Assembly: GCA_016720705.1 (NCBI GenBank)
Contig: JADKKB010000006.1
Span: 1-48,122, forward strand
Origin: Chloracidobacterium sp.
Lineage (GTDB): Bacteria; Acidobacteriota; Blastocatellia; Pyrinomonadales; Pyrinomonadaceae
Direction: 5' to 3'
Length of the DNA: 48,122 nucleotides
Below the pieces are notes generated by a model. The model was not told the DNA's origin, searched no databases, and saw only the letters and a program-made list of their open reading frames with translations. Shown piece after piece: positions 30,448 to 39,704 of this stretch; the stretch's first letter is position 1, and each line of letters starts with the position of its first letter. The position numbers and the translations under genes are program-made.

Positions 30448-30978
30448 TTACTTTTTCGGAATATCCGATGAATAAAAATACGCATAGTGTTTCGGCTCAA
30501 GTTCACTCGCAAATCCGTCAGGATCACTTTCCCATTCATACCGAAACTGAACCTTTATAGCTAAACCTTCTGCTAAATGCTCGCGTGGAACACTAAATAA
30601 TATTGATTTGCCAGGTTCAATGAATACTCGCGGACAGCTACCTTCCGGATCCGTGCTTATAGGAGTTTCACCACCTGTCTTTTTGAATCTCTCGATATCG
30701 TAAGTTAAATCTTTGTCGCCATACTCTTTTGAAACATCCCACATGCAAGCCCCGACGTGCCATATTGAATTGTTATGAAAGCGCAGAAAGACTCTTCTGT
30801 TACTTTCCCACTTTTTAAGCGCTTTCCATGATTCTTCGCGTTCAAAACTCACATAGACATTTGGCCGATCTTTAACCAAACGTACGTCTTTACTTGTCCT
30901 TTCTCTCGTTTGAGCCTCCACCAAAATTGAAAAAACAGCGGAAACAATGATTGCAAGAAAAACTAGCGATTTTTTCAT
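30448..30978 (-). CDS. Exported protein, probable immunity protein for tip T2
   Basis: 176 aa from the ATG at 30978, which overlaps the tip T2 stop as ATGA and has GGAGG upstream. Signal peptide SLVFLAIIVSAVFSILVEAQ. The mature part contains VFLRFHNNSIWHVGACMWDV, a PGKSILFSVPREHLAEGLAI segment and a C-terminal FRYEWESDPDGF, typical of a beta-sandwich. A longer frame starts at 31071, but its first 31 residues overlap the tip's Pro-rich end. No known family is recognised. Confidence 0.65.
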   Translation of the reverse strand: MKKSLVFLAIIVSAVFSILVEAQTRERTSKDVRLVKDRPNVYVSFEREESWKALKKWESNRRVFLRFHNNSIWHVGACMWDVSKEYGDKDLTYDIERFKKTGGETPISTDPEGSCPRVFIEPGKSILFSVPREHLAEGLAIKVQFRYEWESDPDGFASELEPKHYAYFYSSDIPKK

Positions 30979-31826
30979 CCTTTTTTCCTCCGTTGACGGG
31001 TGGGCTTTGGTTTTGGTGGAGGTGGTGGGTTTGGTCCATAACCACCTTGATTTGTTGGAACATCGAGCCATTTATTTATCGCGCTTGTTCGGAGCGTTTC
31101 TCTATCTGGACCTTCCCAACTTGAGTTCCAAATATCATATTGCTTAGCATTGTCGTCAGTAGCCCAGTAACGTCCGTTAGCAAATTGACCAAACTGTGCT
31201 TCACCTAATAGGGATTGAACGAAATGCCCTCCGTACTCAAAATTCCGCTTGTCGTTCGTATTGTTGCCGACGGTTTGAAAATAATTAACGTGATCACCTT
31301 CATGGCCTACAACTGCATGAAAACTGTTTTTGTTTTTCAAATCCGAAGCATTTAAACTTACATTGATACCTGTAAGTTTGCCGTCCTTATCGAATGTTCC
31401 TTCCGTATTTCCTCCACCTTTCTTCCGGTCAAAAGATACAAAAACCCCATTATTTTTATCCTTACCTGTTTCATCTTCTCCATAAGCATTTAGCGCATTT
31501 GAAACCTGCTTATACTTGTCAGAATCCACCCCATATTTGTCGCCGACCTTTTTAAGATATTCTTTGCCTTCGGCTAGTCGAGCCGCAAATTGCTTACATT
31601 GCTCCTCGTTACCTTTGCAAACATACAATCCTGTCGGGTCCGTATAGTACAAAGGGCTATTCAAAGCGTAAACATAACGATTCCAAGTTTGAGGATCATC
31701 CGGTTCGCCAGTCGAAAGCAATGGGTCCGTTGAGGTGAAGCGTCCATGCTGGTTGTTGTAGTAGCGAGCCTGCGCAAAGTCTAGCTCTGATTCAATATCA
31801 CGTTCATAGCCGGTTATGAACGCGCA
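30975..31826 (-). CDS. Orphan Rhs tip T2 with HExxH metallopeptidase motif (no start codon)
   Basis: Starts at the element-2 junction with CAFITGYERDIESELDFAQA, then GRFTSTDPLLSTGEP, PQTWNRYVYALNSPLYYTDP and a tip of about 210 aa. The tip has SFHAVVGHEGDHVNYFQT (codons near 31290-31304), a zinc-binding HExxH, followed by downstream acidic residues that could give a third ligand. The end is Pro-rich and basic (NPPPPPKPKP). It differs from the HELEH tip of Rhs-1 outside the motif. No initiation codon precedes the junction. Confidence 0.7.
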   Translation of the reverse strand, partial: CAFITGYERDIESELDFAQARYYNNQHGRFTSTDPLLSTGEPDDPQTWNRYVYALNSPLYYTDPTGLYVCKGNEEQCKQFAARLAEGKEYLKKVGDKYGVDSDKYKQVSNALNAYGEDETGKDKNNGVFVSFDRKKGGGNTEGTFDKDGKLTGINVSLNASDLKNKNSFHAVVGHEGDHVNYFQTVGNNTNDKRNFEYGGHFVQSLLGEAQFGQFANGRYWATDDNAKQYDIWNSSWEGPDRETLRTSAINKWLDVPTNQGGYGPNPPPPPKPKPTRQRRKKG

Positions 31827-31948
31827 ATTAGGGATTGTCTCGCATCGCGCTTTGCGGCGTTTTTGTTATCAAAGATCAGCGGCTTGCAGCTAAAGAAAAA
31901 GCGGCTTTTGTGCCAGTTTTTTATTATAACTGCGAACGCCCTTTTCAG

Positions 31949-32890
31949 CTATTTATTCGAGGCTTTTCTTAGGTTTTCAGTTGCTTTGCCGACCGCTTTT
32001 TTTATGTCCGAGATCTCGACGTGCGTGTATATTTGTGTCGTGTCTAGGCTCTCGTGTCCGAGCAGTTTCTGGATGTGGCGAAGGCCCGCTCCGTGCCGGA
32101 GAAGATGGGTCGCGCAGGCGTGGCGGAAGGTGTGAACGGTCGCGTCGATCATGGCCGCTTCCGAAGCGTTCTTTACGATGCTCCATATCTGCGGATAGGA
32201 GAGCCTTCTGCCCGTGACCGACAGGAACAAAGCGGACGGATTCGTGACCGGTCTTTTCTTCCGGCTTCGGCCCTTTCCCCAATACGCTCCGCTCATAAGC
32301 TCTACTCGTGCCGTCGCAATATATTTTTCCAGCCATTCCGTGGCGGTCGTCGTCAGAGGAACGATGCGTTCTCTTTTGCCTTTGCCCTCGCGGATTCGCA
32401 AAGTTCTGCCGTCGAAGTCTCTCATATTGAGACGATAAAGCTCGCCGTGACGGATGCCGCAGGCGTAGAGGGTTTCGAGGATGGCGCGGTTCCGAACGCC
32501 GATCGCTTTTTCGGTGTCGCATTGCTCGATGATCTTCGATATTTCGGCTTCGGTCGGGACGTGCGGCAATGTGTGTCCGGCTTTGGGAAGATCGAAGGTC
32601 TCGGCGATGTTCGCAAGCACTTTATTCGATGTGTAAAGCCATTGGAAAAAGCGTCTGATCCTCGACACGGTTTGTCTTAAGGATGATGCCTTCTGGTCGG
32701 TGTATTTCTTGAGGTGAACAAGGTACGAGTTCAGGTGCGTTTCCTCGGCCTCGTTCCAGCGCTTTATCAGCCAGGCTTCCTGCAGGTAAAGCTGCAAGTT
32801 ATTCAGCACTCTCTCGCTCGATCTTCGGAGGTCCTTCGAGTAGCCTTTGGCTTCGAGTTCCGAGAGGTATTTTTCGATCTCTTTGTTCAC
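31949..32890 (-). CDS. Tyrosine recombinase B, copy 2
   Basis: Intact, 313 aa, GTG start, all catalytic residues present (ACGIRHGEL, HTFRHACATHLL, KLLGHESL, TTQIYTHVEI). The first ~130 codons are identical to copies 1 and 3. The C-terminal part carries many silent and some amino-acid changes (for example TTTATEWLEKYIATARVELM and ENLRKASNK), marking a recombination breakpoint near 32500. Confidence 0.9.
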   Translation of the reverse strand: MNKEIEKYLSELEAKGYSKDLRRSSERVLNNLQLYLQEAWLIKRWNEAEETHLNSYLVHLKKYTDQKASSLRQTVSRIRRFFQWLYTSNKVLANIAETFDLPKAGHTLPHVPTEAEISKIIEQCDTEKAIGVRNRAILETLYACGIRHGELYRLNMRDFDGRTLRIREGKGKRERIVPLTTTATEWLEKYIATARVELMSGAYWGKGRSRKKRPVTNPSALFLSVTGRRLSYPQIWSIVKNASEAAMIDATVHTFRHACATHLLRHGAGLRHIQKLLGHESLDTTQIYTHVEISDIKKAVGKATENLRKASNK

Positions 32891-33109
32891 ATTCGATGGC
32901 GTTTTGTATACAGAAGTGACAGCGTAAGACCTTTAACGAGAAGCTTTACGCAATAAGTTGCGGTTTGTAACTTTGGTGACAATGCGTAACCCGTGCTGCT
33001 GCCTCATTTAGTCCGATTACAAACGGTGGATCTTGGTCTATCCTGTCGTACAGGCTGGGAGCCGTTTCGCACATTTTTCAGACCCGCGTTTTTGGCGCTC
33101 TTTTTACCG

Positions 33110-33733
33110 TTATCGACCGCTTTTTTCTCTGGGATGACAGCGGCTGATGACCTCAGCCAGATCGCCCAGTTCGACATGCGTGTAGATCTCGGTTGACGAC
33201 AGGCGGCGGTGTCCGAGAAGCTTCTGTATCTGCCGTATGTCAGCCCTGCCCTTGAGCAGATGGGTGGCACATGAATGCCTCATCGTGTGCGGCGTGACGT
33301 TCTTTTTTATGTTGGCGTTCTTCGTCCATTTGCGGACGATCCGGCGTATGTCGTCCACGTCCAGCGGCCCGCCCGAACGCGACGAGACGAACAAGCGGAT
33401 CTGTCCCGGCTGGGATGCAAAAGCGGTACGCGCCTGTTCGAGATAGAGCTTCAAGGCTGTCTGCGACGATTGAGTGAGCGGCACCAGCCGCGTCTCATTT
33501 CCTTTGCCGTGCTCGATCCGAAGCGTACCCGTTATCTGATACTGCGAAAGATGCGCGGCCGTCACGTCGGCGATGGAGTTCAAGGCGGTGTTTTCCGTCA
33601 GCCAATCGAGAAAGATTCCAGCGTCCCGACTGTAGTTTACAAGCGTCGCCGGCGAGTAGTTTACAGCCATCAGATATTCGATAAAGCGGCCTCTTAGAAG
33701 CTCCAGTTTTTGCTTTTGATTCTCCGTCCACAT
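33110..33733 (-). pseudogene. Tyrosine recombinase A, copy 2 (116-residue in-frame deletion)
   Basis: 207 aa instead of 323. HLSQYQI joins directly to TGTLRIEHGKG, removing residues ~68-183, i.e. the rest of the core-binding domain and the first catalytic arginine (TGIRRAEL). HxxR, LGH and Tyr remain. It should be inactive for cleavage but might still bind DNA or partner protein. The reading frame is kept exactly. Confidence 0.85.
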
Positions 33734-33784
33734 CTCGCGCCAATGCCTCCTTACTCAACAATCAACTGTTAGAAAAGCAGATGA

Positions 33785-34255
33785 TCGATGAGTGTTTTTC
33801 TTTAGCCGCATTCAGTGGGAGTTGCTCCAACACGACCTTTGCTTTTATTTTTCCCCTTTAAAAGCTTCTCCACTGACCACAAGGTCGGCTTAAGTTTCTT
33901 TTCTGTCTGCAATTAACCTTGTGATTCGACCACCACAAGGTACCCTCAAGGTCGCCTTTTTTACCACAAGGTCCACAAGGTTTGCTGTCGGGCGTCCGGC
34001 TTTTTTCTTTAGCCGCTTCGTCTTCTTTTCAACGTCACCATCAGGCCGCCCCGAGTTCACCCGATAGCCGTGCGAACGAGCGAAGCGGTCTGCGAGGAAC
34101 GAGCGCCCGCGGAGCGAGAGAGCCGGAGCGGACGGCGTACGATAATGAGCTTTTTATGTCCGTAGTGTTTTTTAGGATTATCGGATGACGGCAGCGACCG
34201 GGAGCGAAGGCATCCGAAGCGAACAACGGCGGGCGTTACTTACACGCACCTTCAC
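33785..34255. other. Origin-like region with CCACAAGGT iterons, copy 2
   Basis: Same iteron cluster as copy 1 (33876-33981) and the TTCTTTAGCCGC motifs. The hairpin is shortened: after TATGTCCGTAGTGTTTTTTA the sequence jumps to GGATTATCGG, so the second inner arm is lost. Confidence 0.5.
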
Positions 34256-34263
34256 CGCTTGGC

Positions 34264-36901
34264 CTATCGACTCGCCGCTTTCTCTTTAGCCGCGTCCTTT
34301 AGTCGCGTTTTCAACTCGTCAACTCCGGTCAGTCCGCGCAGGCTTTGCACCTCGCTCTCCGCATCGCTCGCCAACTGGTACACGCTCGGCTTTCCGTTCA
34401 CCGCCTGGATCGCCCAGAGATATTCCATCTCGACCAGCTTCTGGCAATACATCCTCACCTGCCAGTCGCTCCATGCGGTCGTCTCGCGTATCTCCCGGCG
34501 TGTAAGTTGGACATCGCAAGCCTTGATCTTTAGTTCTTCCGCTCGTCTCTTACACGCTTCTCTTATCGCCTCGAACATTCCACGCACGGGCGGCTTCAGC
34601 TCGTCCATTGCCTTGCCGAGGATCTCCTCGGCCAGCTCGTTCGCGAGTGCAATATCGGACAGCTCGACCTCGACATATTCGATCTCGATCTCGCCGCGTT
34701 TCGCGGTTTTGATCTCTCTTTGATATTGGTGAAGAAGTGCTATCGAGTTGATAAGCGAGAGATACTTTCTTTGCTCTCGGCGGTGGATGAGTCTTTCGCT
34801 GGGGTAGGTCAGATGTTCGACAAAAGGGTTGACGACGGCCAGCGGTTTGAGCATTCTTTGGGCGTGGTGATGCAGCCGTTTGATCTCTTCCGATTCCGCC
34901 TTTTCCAGCACTCCCGAAAGACTGTGCTGATGCCGCTGCTGTGAAAGAATGATCCGCGTCTGCTCGATCGATTCGTTCATCGAAAGCTGCACAAAGCGGC
35001 TGCGGGTCTCCTCGTCGAACGCTTCGGCTGAGGTCGTCGTTATCACGATCACAACGGGTCCAAAGACTTCGTAATGTTCCGTCGAAAGTTTCCCGGTCGC
35101 CGGGTCCGTCCGGGTCGCCGCGATCGAAAGCCTCTGATCCGAGGCAAGCGTCCTAAGTGAGTAGACGGCCTGCATCGCTCCTTCGTCCTCGGCGATCACC
35201 AGCATCTTTCTTTGCAATGAATAAGGGTCTTTGTAGAAAAGAGCCTGGCCGGTCAGCCTCGTAACCCTGACAAGCTCCTCCGGCGGCACAAACGCACAGA
35301 GAGCGTCCTGCAATGCCGATTTGCCAGCACCCGAACGGGCGACGATAAGCAGGGCAAGCGGTTCCGTCAGTTTCCGGCTGATCGACCCCAGGTAAGCCGT
35401 CAACACCGTCGAGCGTTCGCCCACCAGACCGCACCGCCGGAAGTCCTCCACTATTCGCTCACACAGCTTTTCGTCTTTCAGGAAAGCTATCGCCTCCCGC
35501 TTCTCGGCCTCGGTCATCGCCGCCGTCGATTCCGCTTCATTGGTCGAGGTCTTTCGCATCGACAGCCTTTCGGCTTCGAGCGTTTCGATCAGCGAAAGTA
35601 GATCGGCATTGATAACAGATTCGTTCACGCGGCAATGCTTGGCGGCTATCTGCGCGAAGTTCGCCCTCGCTCTTGCCTGATAAAGATCGAGCGTGTCCAG
35701 GTGAAAGAGATTCCCCACATTAAGACGCAAGTTTATTTTCAGCTTCTCAAGTCCGACGCCCGTCAGCCCGCACTCTGTATTCCCGATTGTCGAGAACGAT
35801 CTGCAATGTTCCATCGGGCAAAGGCACACTCCCTGCGGCCCGCGTTTCCGCCGTCTCTCCGTCTCCGCGTCTCTGCGGTTCAATAAGTCTTTGGACCGCC
35901 TCAAGCGTTCCGCCATTTACAACGAACTCCGATGCGTCTTTTGCCGGAAGATCGACCGTGCGGCTTTCTATGCCGATTGCCGATAGCTTCTCGGCGAACT
36001 TTAGGGCGGCTTCGCGGCCCGCATCGTCCGCGTCGAGCATTAGCACGACTCGTCTGATCCGGGATTCCTGCAGGTGCGCGAGGATCTCATCCGTCAGAGC
36101 GTTCACGCCGTAGGCACAAGTCACATTCCTGATGCCGATCGACCACAGAGCCAAAGCGTCGATCACGCTCTCGGTCAGGACGATCTCGTCCGTCTCTTTT
36201 GCTCCCGCCGGATTGAAAAGCCCTCGCCGCTTGCCCGAAAGATACAAGTGCTGCTGCTTTTCCGTGTGCCGGGCGTAAAGACCGACTGCTTGATTCGTGC
36301 CCGCGTCAACGAGCGGAAAGACCACCGAGCCGTACATCGTCTCATTGCCTTTCTCATTCAAAAGTCCAAGTGATTCGAGACTCCTACGACCGTCCGGGTT
36401 CACACGCCCGCGCAGTGTGCCGTCAACATAGCCCAGGCGAAAGACCCGGACCGCTTCCGGCGTGATCCCGCGACTTTGCAAATAAGCGATCGCCTTCTCA
36501 TTTTTCACCAGCGATTTGTGATAGTAGCTGACGGCTTTCTCCAGATATTCCAAAGCAGTGGTCTGTGGCCGGTTATCAGTGGTCAGTTGCTTATCCTCCT
36601 CGGCGTCTCGGCGTCTCTGCGGTTCAATTTCCTGCAATAAAGCAAAGGCCTCCGCAAAGCCGATCCCGTCCGCTTTCATCACAAAGCTGAACGCGTCCCC
36701 GCCCTCGCCGCATTTGCCCAGGCAGTTCCACAAGCCTTTTCTTTCATCGACGGCAAACGACGGCTCCGTATCTTCATGAAACGGACAAAGCCCCCAAAGC
36801 TGCCGCCCTTTCTTTTTCAACTCGACTCCGCGAGAGCGAACCACACCGGCCAGGCTGATGTTTTGCTTCAATGCCAGAATGTCCTCGTTTTCGATTGCCA
36901 T
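34264..36901 (-). pseudogene. Primase-ATPase fusion, copy 2 (single 2-bp break)
   Basis: The most complete of the three copies. Zinc finger, Toprim and ATPase all read through except for one GCGC-to-GC loss near 35770, which ends the primase part as RVRADGRRT-stop. The ATPase then continues in another frame from GLTGVGLEKLKINLRLN. Domain details are given for copy 1. It could be two proteins here (primase ~384 aa and ATPase), but the continuous reading in copy 1 at this point argues for a fusion. Confidence 0.8.
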
Positions 36902-36932
36902 AGAAAAAGCTGTCAAGTATTATTTGAAGAAT

Positions 36933-36975
36933 TTGACTTGATGTCAGATTATACATAATACTTCTAACCATGCAA
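36933..36975. promoter_or_regulatory. Overlapping divergent promoters between primase and XRE, copy 2
   Basis: Plus strand: TTGACT 36933-36938, 17 bp, TAATAC 36956-36961, serving XRE. Minus strand: TTGCAT 36970-36975, 16 bp, TATAAT 36948-36953, serving the primase. The two overlap, so XRE binding could switch both. The TCAAGT/ACTTGA arms nearby are operator candidates. Confidence 0.6.
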
Positions 36976-37017
36976 GCATTACGGCTAACTCTCGAAAGGC
37001 GGGTTTACAATGACCCG

Positions 37018-37404
37018 ATGATCTCGCAAGGCGGAAGACCCGCGAAAAAGGAAAGAACCGCTTTCGGCGAACGGCTTTATCTTGTGCGCGTCGCGGCTGG
37101 CCTGTCGCAGCAGCAGCTTGCCGACAAGCTCGGCCTTTCACAACGCGCCTATGCTTACTGGGAACGTCACCCGGTCGCTCTCCGGCCCGACCAGCTTGAA
37201 CAACTCGCCGCCGTGCTGAACATCTCGGTGTCGGATTTGATGGGAGAAAAGGAAGAAAAGAAAAGAGGAACGGGACCGACCGGTAGAATGAAACAGCTAT
37301 TCGAGCAGGCCAATGATCTGCCCCGCTCACAACAGCAAAAGATCGCCGCCGTCCTCGAAGCCTTTATTAGTCAGCAAAGACAAGCCGAAAAGCAAAAGGC
37401 GTGA
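37018..37404 (+). CDS. XRE-family transcriptional regulator, copy 2
   Basis: Intact, 128 aa. HTH_3 domain at about residues 17-75: FGERLYLVRVAAGLSQQQLA, DKLGLSQRAYAYWER, LEQLAAVLNISVSDLM. A C-terminal helical tail (RMKQLFEQANDLPRSQQQKI) probably mediates dimerisation. It is the only plus-strand gene of the element and probably controls the divergent promoter region. Confidence 0.85.
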   Translation: MISQGGRPAKKERTAFGERLYLVRVAAGLSQQQLADKLGLSQRAYAYWERHPVALRPDQLEQLAAVLNISVSDLMGEKEEKKRGTGPTGRMKQLFEQANDLPRSQQQKIAAVLEAFISQQRQAEKQKA

Positions 37405-37421
37405 GTTTTCTCACGCCTTTT
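37394..37421. terminator. Bidirectional terminator after XRE, copy 2
   Basis: Identical stem-loop to that at 29199-29226 (AAAAGGCGTGAG, TTTT, CTCACGCCTTTT), between convergent XRE and immunity genes. Confidence 0.8.
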
Positions 37422-37437
37422 GGTTTTTTATCTGTCT

Positions 37438-37737
37438 TCATTCTTTCGGAGTCCACCGACCGGTAACCTTCCATGTTCCGTCATCTTGTTGGATAAAGGT
37501 CCAGACCTCTTTGTAAACATTTTCATCATTTGGCTTTTTGAACGCGAAATGATGATACCCAACACCTTCCCAGCCTTCACCAGTTTCTGAGAAAACGATA
37601 GTGTAAGTCGGATGTTCTTTCAAAAACCTTTCATTTGCGGTTCTCTGACTCAACCGTCCACACGAAAAGGTAACGACTGCTAGAAAAAGAAGCGTTGAAA
37701 GATAAAGGTATCTCTTGCAGTTGTTGGCTTTCTTCAT
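37438..37737 (-). CDS. Small lipoprotein, immunity copy 2 for tip T4
   Basis: Same 99-aa protein as 29242-29541, part of the ~6.6-7 kb duplicated block. Complete, although its tip partner (37751-38402) has lost its N-terminal part to the IS junction. Confidence 0.65.
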   Translation of the reverse strand: MKKANNCKRYLYLSTLLFLAVVTFSCGRLSQRTANERFLKEHPTYTIVFSETGEGWEGVGYHHFAFKKPNDENVYKEVWTFIQQDDGTWKVTGRWTPKE

Positions 37738-37750
37738 ATCCCTCCTCGCA

Positions 37751-38402
37751 TTACTTCGGAATATTGCTTTTAGGTTGGTTCATAATTATGTTAGCCTCCC
37801 TAATTCCGCGTTCATTATGTTGCAGATCTGACCATTGAAAAGCCCAATTCTGCCGCGTAGAAATAAATATTCCTGAGGGATAGGATCTTGCAGCATCATT
37901 GATTAGAGGTCCGAGGTCATGAAAAATGAATCCTTGCACCTCGTTTAGCACGCCAAAAGTTCTTGCTGTGCCTGTTCCCCAGCGCAACGCGGTTTGGCGA
38001 GTCGCCCAACGATGACGTTCCGCATCTAACCCCCGGATATCTGGAAATAACGCTTGTCCTCTTGAACGCCGAGAATGGGCGTCAGAGTACATAGAAAACC
38101 AGTTTCGTCTAGGGTCTCCGCTTGAACTCATTGCCAAAGGTGGAGTATCAGTTGCAGTACTCTCTGCATTATTTTCTCCCGCTGGCGCAGGCTGAAGTCC
38201 TGGCTCGGCTGGATCACCAACGGGCACCCCGTCAAGCGTCCAGCCTTGCGGTAAGTTTTCACTCGGTCCTGCCGGGTCGAGTTCAACTACACCTTCAGTC
38301 GATTTATACTTAAGTTCGTTCGAATCAGTCCACAACGCCAACTTGCTGCGTTCGGATTCCTTCGCAACATACTCGTCATGTGGAACCCAGAGAGGGGCTC
38401 CA
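37751..38402 (-). pseudogene. Orphan Rhs tip T4, copy 2, truncated by IS3
   Basis: The C-terminal 217 residues of tip T4 (from GAPLWVPHDEYVAKESERSK) with one substitution relative to copy 1 (ALRWG for ALLWG). At 38403 the sequence changes abruptly into the IS3 terminal repeat, so the conserved Rhs junction region is missing. Confidence 0.8.
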
Positions 38403-38453
38403 TGAGATGGTCCTGATTTGACCGACACGAGTGTTGCTTAGAGAATCGAGGAT

Positions 38454-38729
38454 ATGAGCAACAATGGAACGGTAAGAATTAAACGGAAATATGACGATGA
38501 GTTCAAGCGGAGTGCTTTGAAGATGATCGACAATGGGCAGACTGTTCGGTCGGTGGCGGAGAGTTTGGGAGTTGGAGAGAATCTGCTGCACAAGTGGAAG
38601 TCAGCGAGACGGTCCGGGGCGAGCGATCTTGAAAAGGAAGTGATCGAGCTACGGGCCGCAAAGAGGCAGCTTGAGTTGGAGCGTGACATCTTAAAAAAAG
38701 CCTTGAGCATTTTCTCCCGGCAGCAGTAG
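38454..38729 (+). CDS. IS3-family transposase OrfA
   Basis: 91 aa with helix-turn-helix (YDDEFKRSALKMIDNGQTVR, VGENLLHKWKSA) and a C-terminal coiled coil (LEKEVIELRAAKRQLELERD). A7G at 38693-38700 lets ribosomes slip -1 into orfB, whose frame stays open across the site, giving an OrfAB fusion transposase. Confidence 0.9.
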   Translation: MSNNGTVRIKRKYDDEFKRSALKMIDNGQTVRSVAESLGVGENLLHKWKSARRSGASDLEKEVIELRAAKRQLELERDILKKALSIFSRQQ

Positions 38730-38743
38730 AGCCGAGGTATGAG

Positions 38744-39694
38744 GTGATCGAGGAGAAGATGCAGGAATATCCGAAAAGCGAGGTTTTCGCTCTGCTGCGG
38801 GTGGAGAGGAGTTCGTATTACCGTTGGAGGAGCCGGGAAGACGATCCGGCCGCGAGGCAGATGGCCGAGGCGGTGACGATGGTATTCGGGCGGCATTCGC
38901 GGCGGTACGGGAGTCGACGGATCCACGCCGAGATGACGGCTGAGGGTTATTCGATAAGCCGGCACCGGATCCGTAGGGTTATGGCTTCGCAGGGCTTGAA
39001 AGCGATCCAGCCGAGATCGTTCGTCCCTCGAACTACCAATTCCCGCCACACTTTAGGCTACAGCCCGAACTTGCTGCTGGAACTCGCACCGGTGCCCGAG
39101 CTTCCTCGCACGGTGATCGTCGGCGATATCACATATCTGCCACTGCGGTCCGGCAGATGGTGTTATATGGCGACCTGGACCGATCTATTCTCGCGGCGTG
39201 TCCTAGGCTGGTCGATCCGCGACGATATGACAGAAAAGCTGGTGATCGAGGCGTTTCAGATGATGCAGAGCCGAACCGGACTGCCAAAGGGCTGCATCAT
39301 TCATTCGGATCGAGGCGGACAGTACGCCTCGAAGAACTTTCGCCAAATGCTGCAAGTGCAAGGCTGTCGCCAGTCGATGAGCCGAGCGGGCGAAACTTAT
39401 GACAACGCTTTTGCCGAGAGCCTGTTCTCCCGTTACAAGGCCGAACTGCTCGAAGGCGGAGCATTCAACTCGACCGACGAAGCAAGAATGGAAACATTCC
39501 AATACATCGACGGCTATTACAACCCGCTTCGAAGACACTCGAGCCTAGGCTACTTAAGCCCGCTCGCCTTCGAAACCGGTCACCGTCAAAGAACTGAAAA
39601 CCGCGCGGCTTTCAGTTCTTTGACATCAACATCAATTGACAGAAATTCAACAAAAGGAGTACAACCTAAGCAACACTCGTGTCTCACTTTTTGA
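38744..39694 (+). CDS. IS3-family transposase OrfB (DDE integrase domain)
   Basis: 316 aa with HTH_21-like start (YGSRRIHAEMTAEGYSISRH) and rve core. Catalytic Asp128 (VGDITYLP), Asp189 (IIHSDRGGQYAS) and Glu225 (NAFAESLFSRYKAELL) keep the D(35)E spacing. YYNPLRRHSSLGYLSP closes the domain. All key residues are present; expression is probably as OrfAB through the A7G frameshift. Confidence 0.92.
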   Translation: MIEEKMQEYPKSEVFALLRVERSSYYRWRSREDDPAARQMAEAVTMVFGRHSRRYGSRRIHAEMTAEGYSISRHRIRRVMASQGLKAIQPRSFVPRTTNSRHTLGYSPNLLLELAPVPELPRTVIVGDITYLPLRSGRWCYMATWTDLFSRRVLGWSIRDDMTEKLVIEAFQMMQSRTGLPKGCIIHSDRGGQYASKNFRQMLQVQGCRQSMSRAGETYDNAFAESLFSRYKAELLEGGAFNSTDEARMETFQYIDGYYNPLRRHSSLGYLSPLAFETGHRQRTENRAAFSSLTSTSIDRNSTKGVQPKQHSCLTF

Positions 39695-39704
39695 TACCAC
39701 CTCA

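Larger units (their letters stand above)
31815..37421. mobile_element. Dual tyrosine-recombinase element, copy 2
   Basis: Same gene order as copy 1. From about 32500 to 38402 it is nearly identical to copy 1, including tip T4 and its immunity gene. From 31823 to about 32500 it is clearly diverged, so it is mosaic. Recombinase A has lost 348 bp in frame, and one arm of the origin hairpin is missing. Confidence 0.75.
38403..39704 (+). mobile_element. Complete IS3-family insertion sequence, about 1.3 kb
   Basis: Left end TGAGATGGTCCTGATTTGAC and right end (reverse complement) TGAGGTGGTATCAAAAAGTG both run into ACACGAGTGTTGCTTAG, giving imperfect terminal inverted repeats of about 39 bp. It carries orfA and orfB. 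Flanks (CCA on the left, AAG on the right) show no target duplication, and the two sides belong to different parts of an Rhs cassette, so a deletion probably occurred next to the element. Confidence 0.9.

Noticed and set aside
31863..32135. Plus-strand frame across the element-2 end
   Set aside because: Overlaps recombinase B on the opposite strand and shows no protein features.
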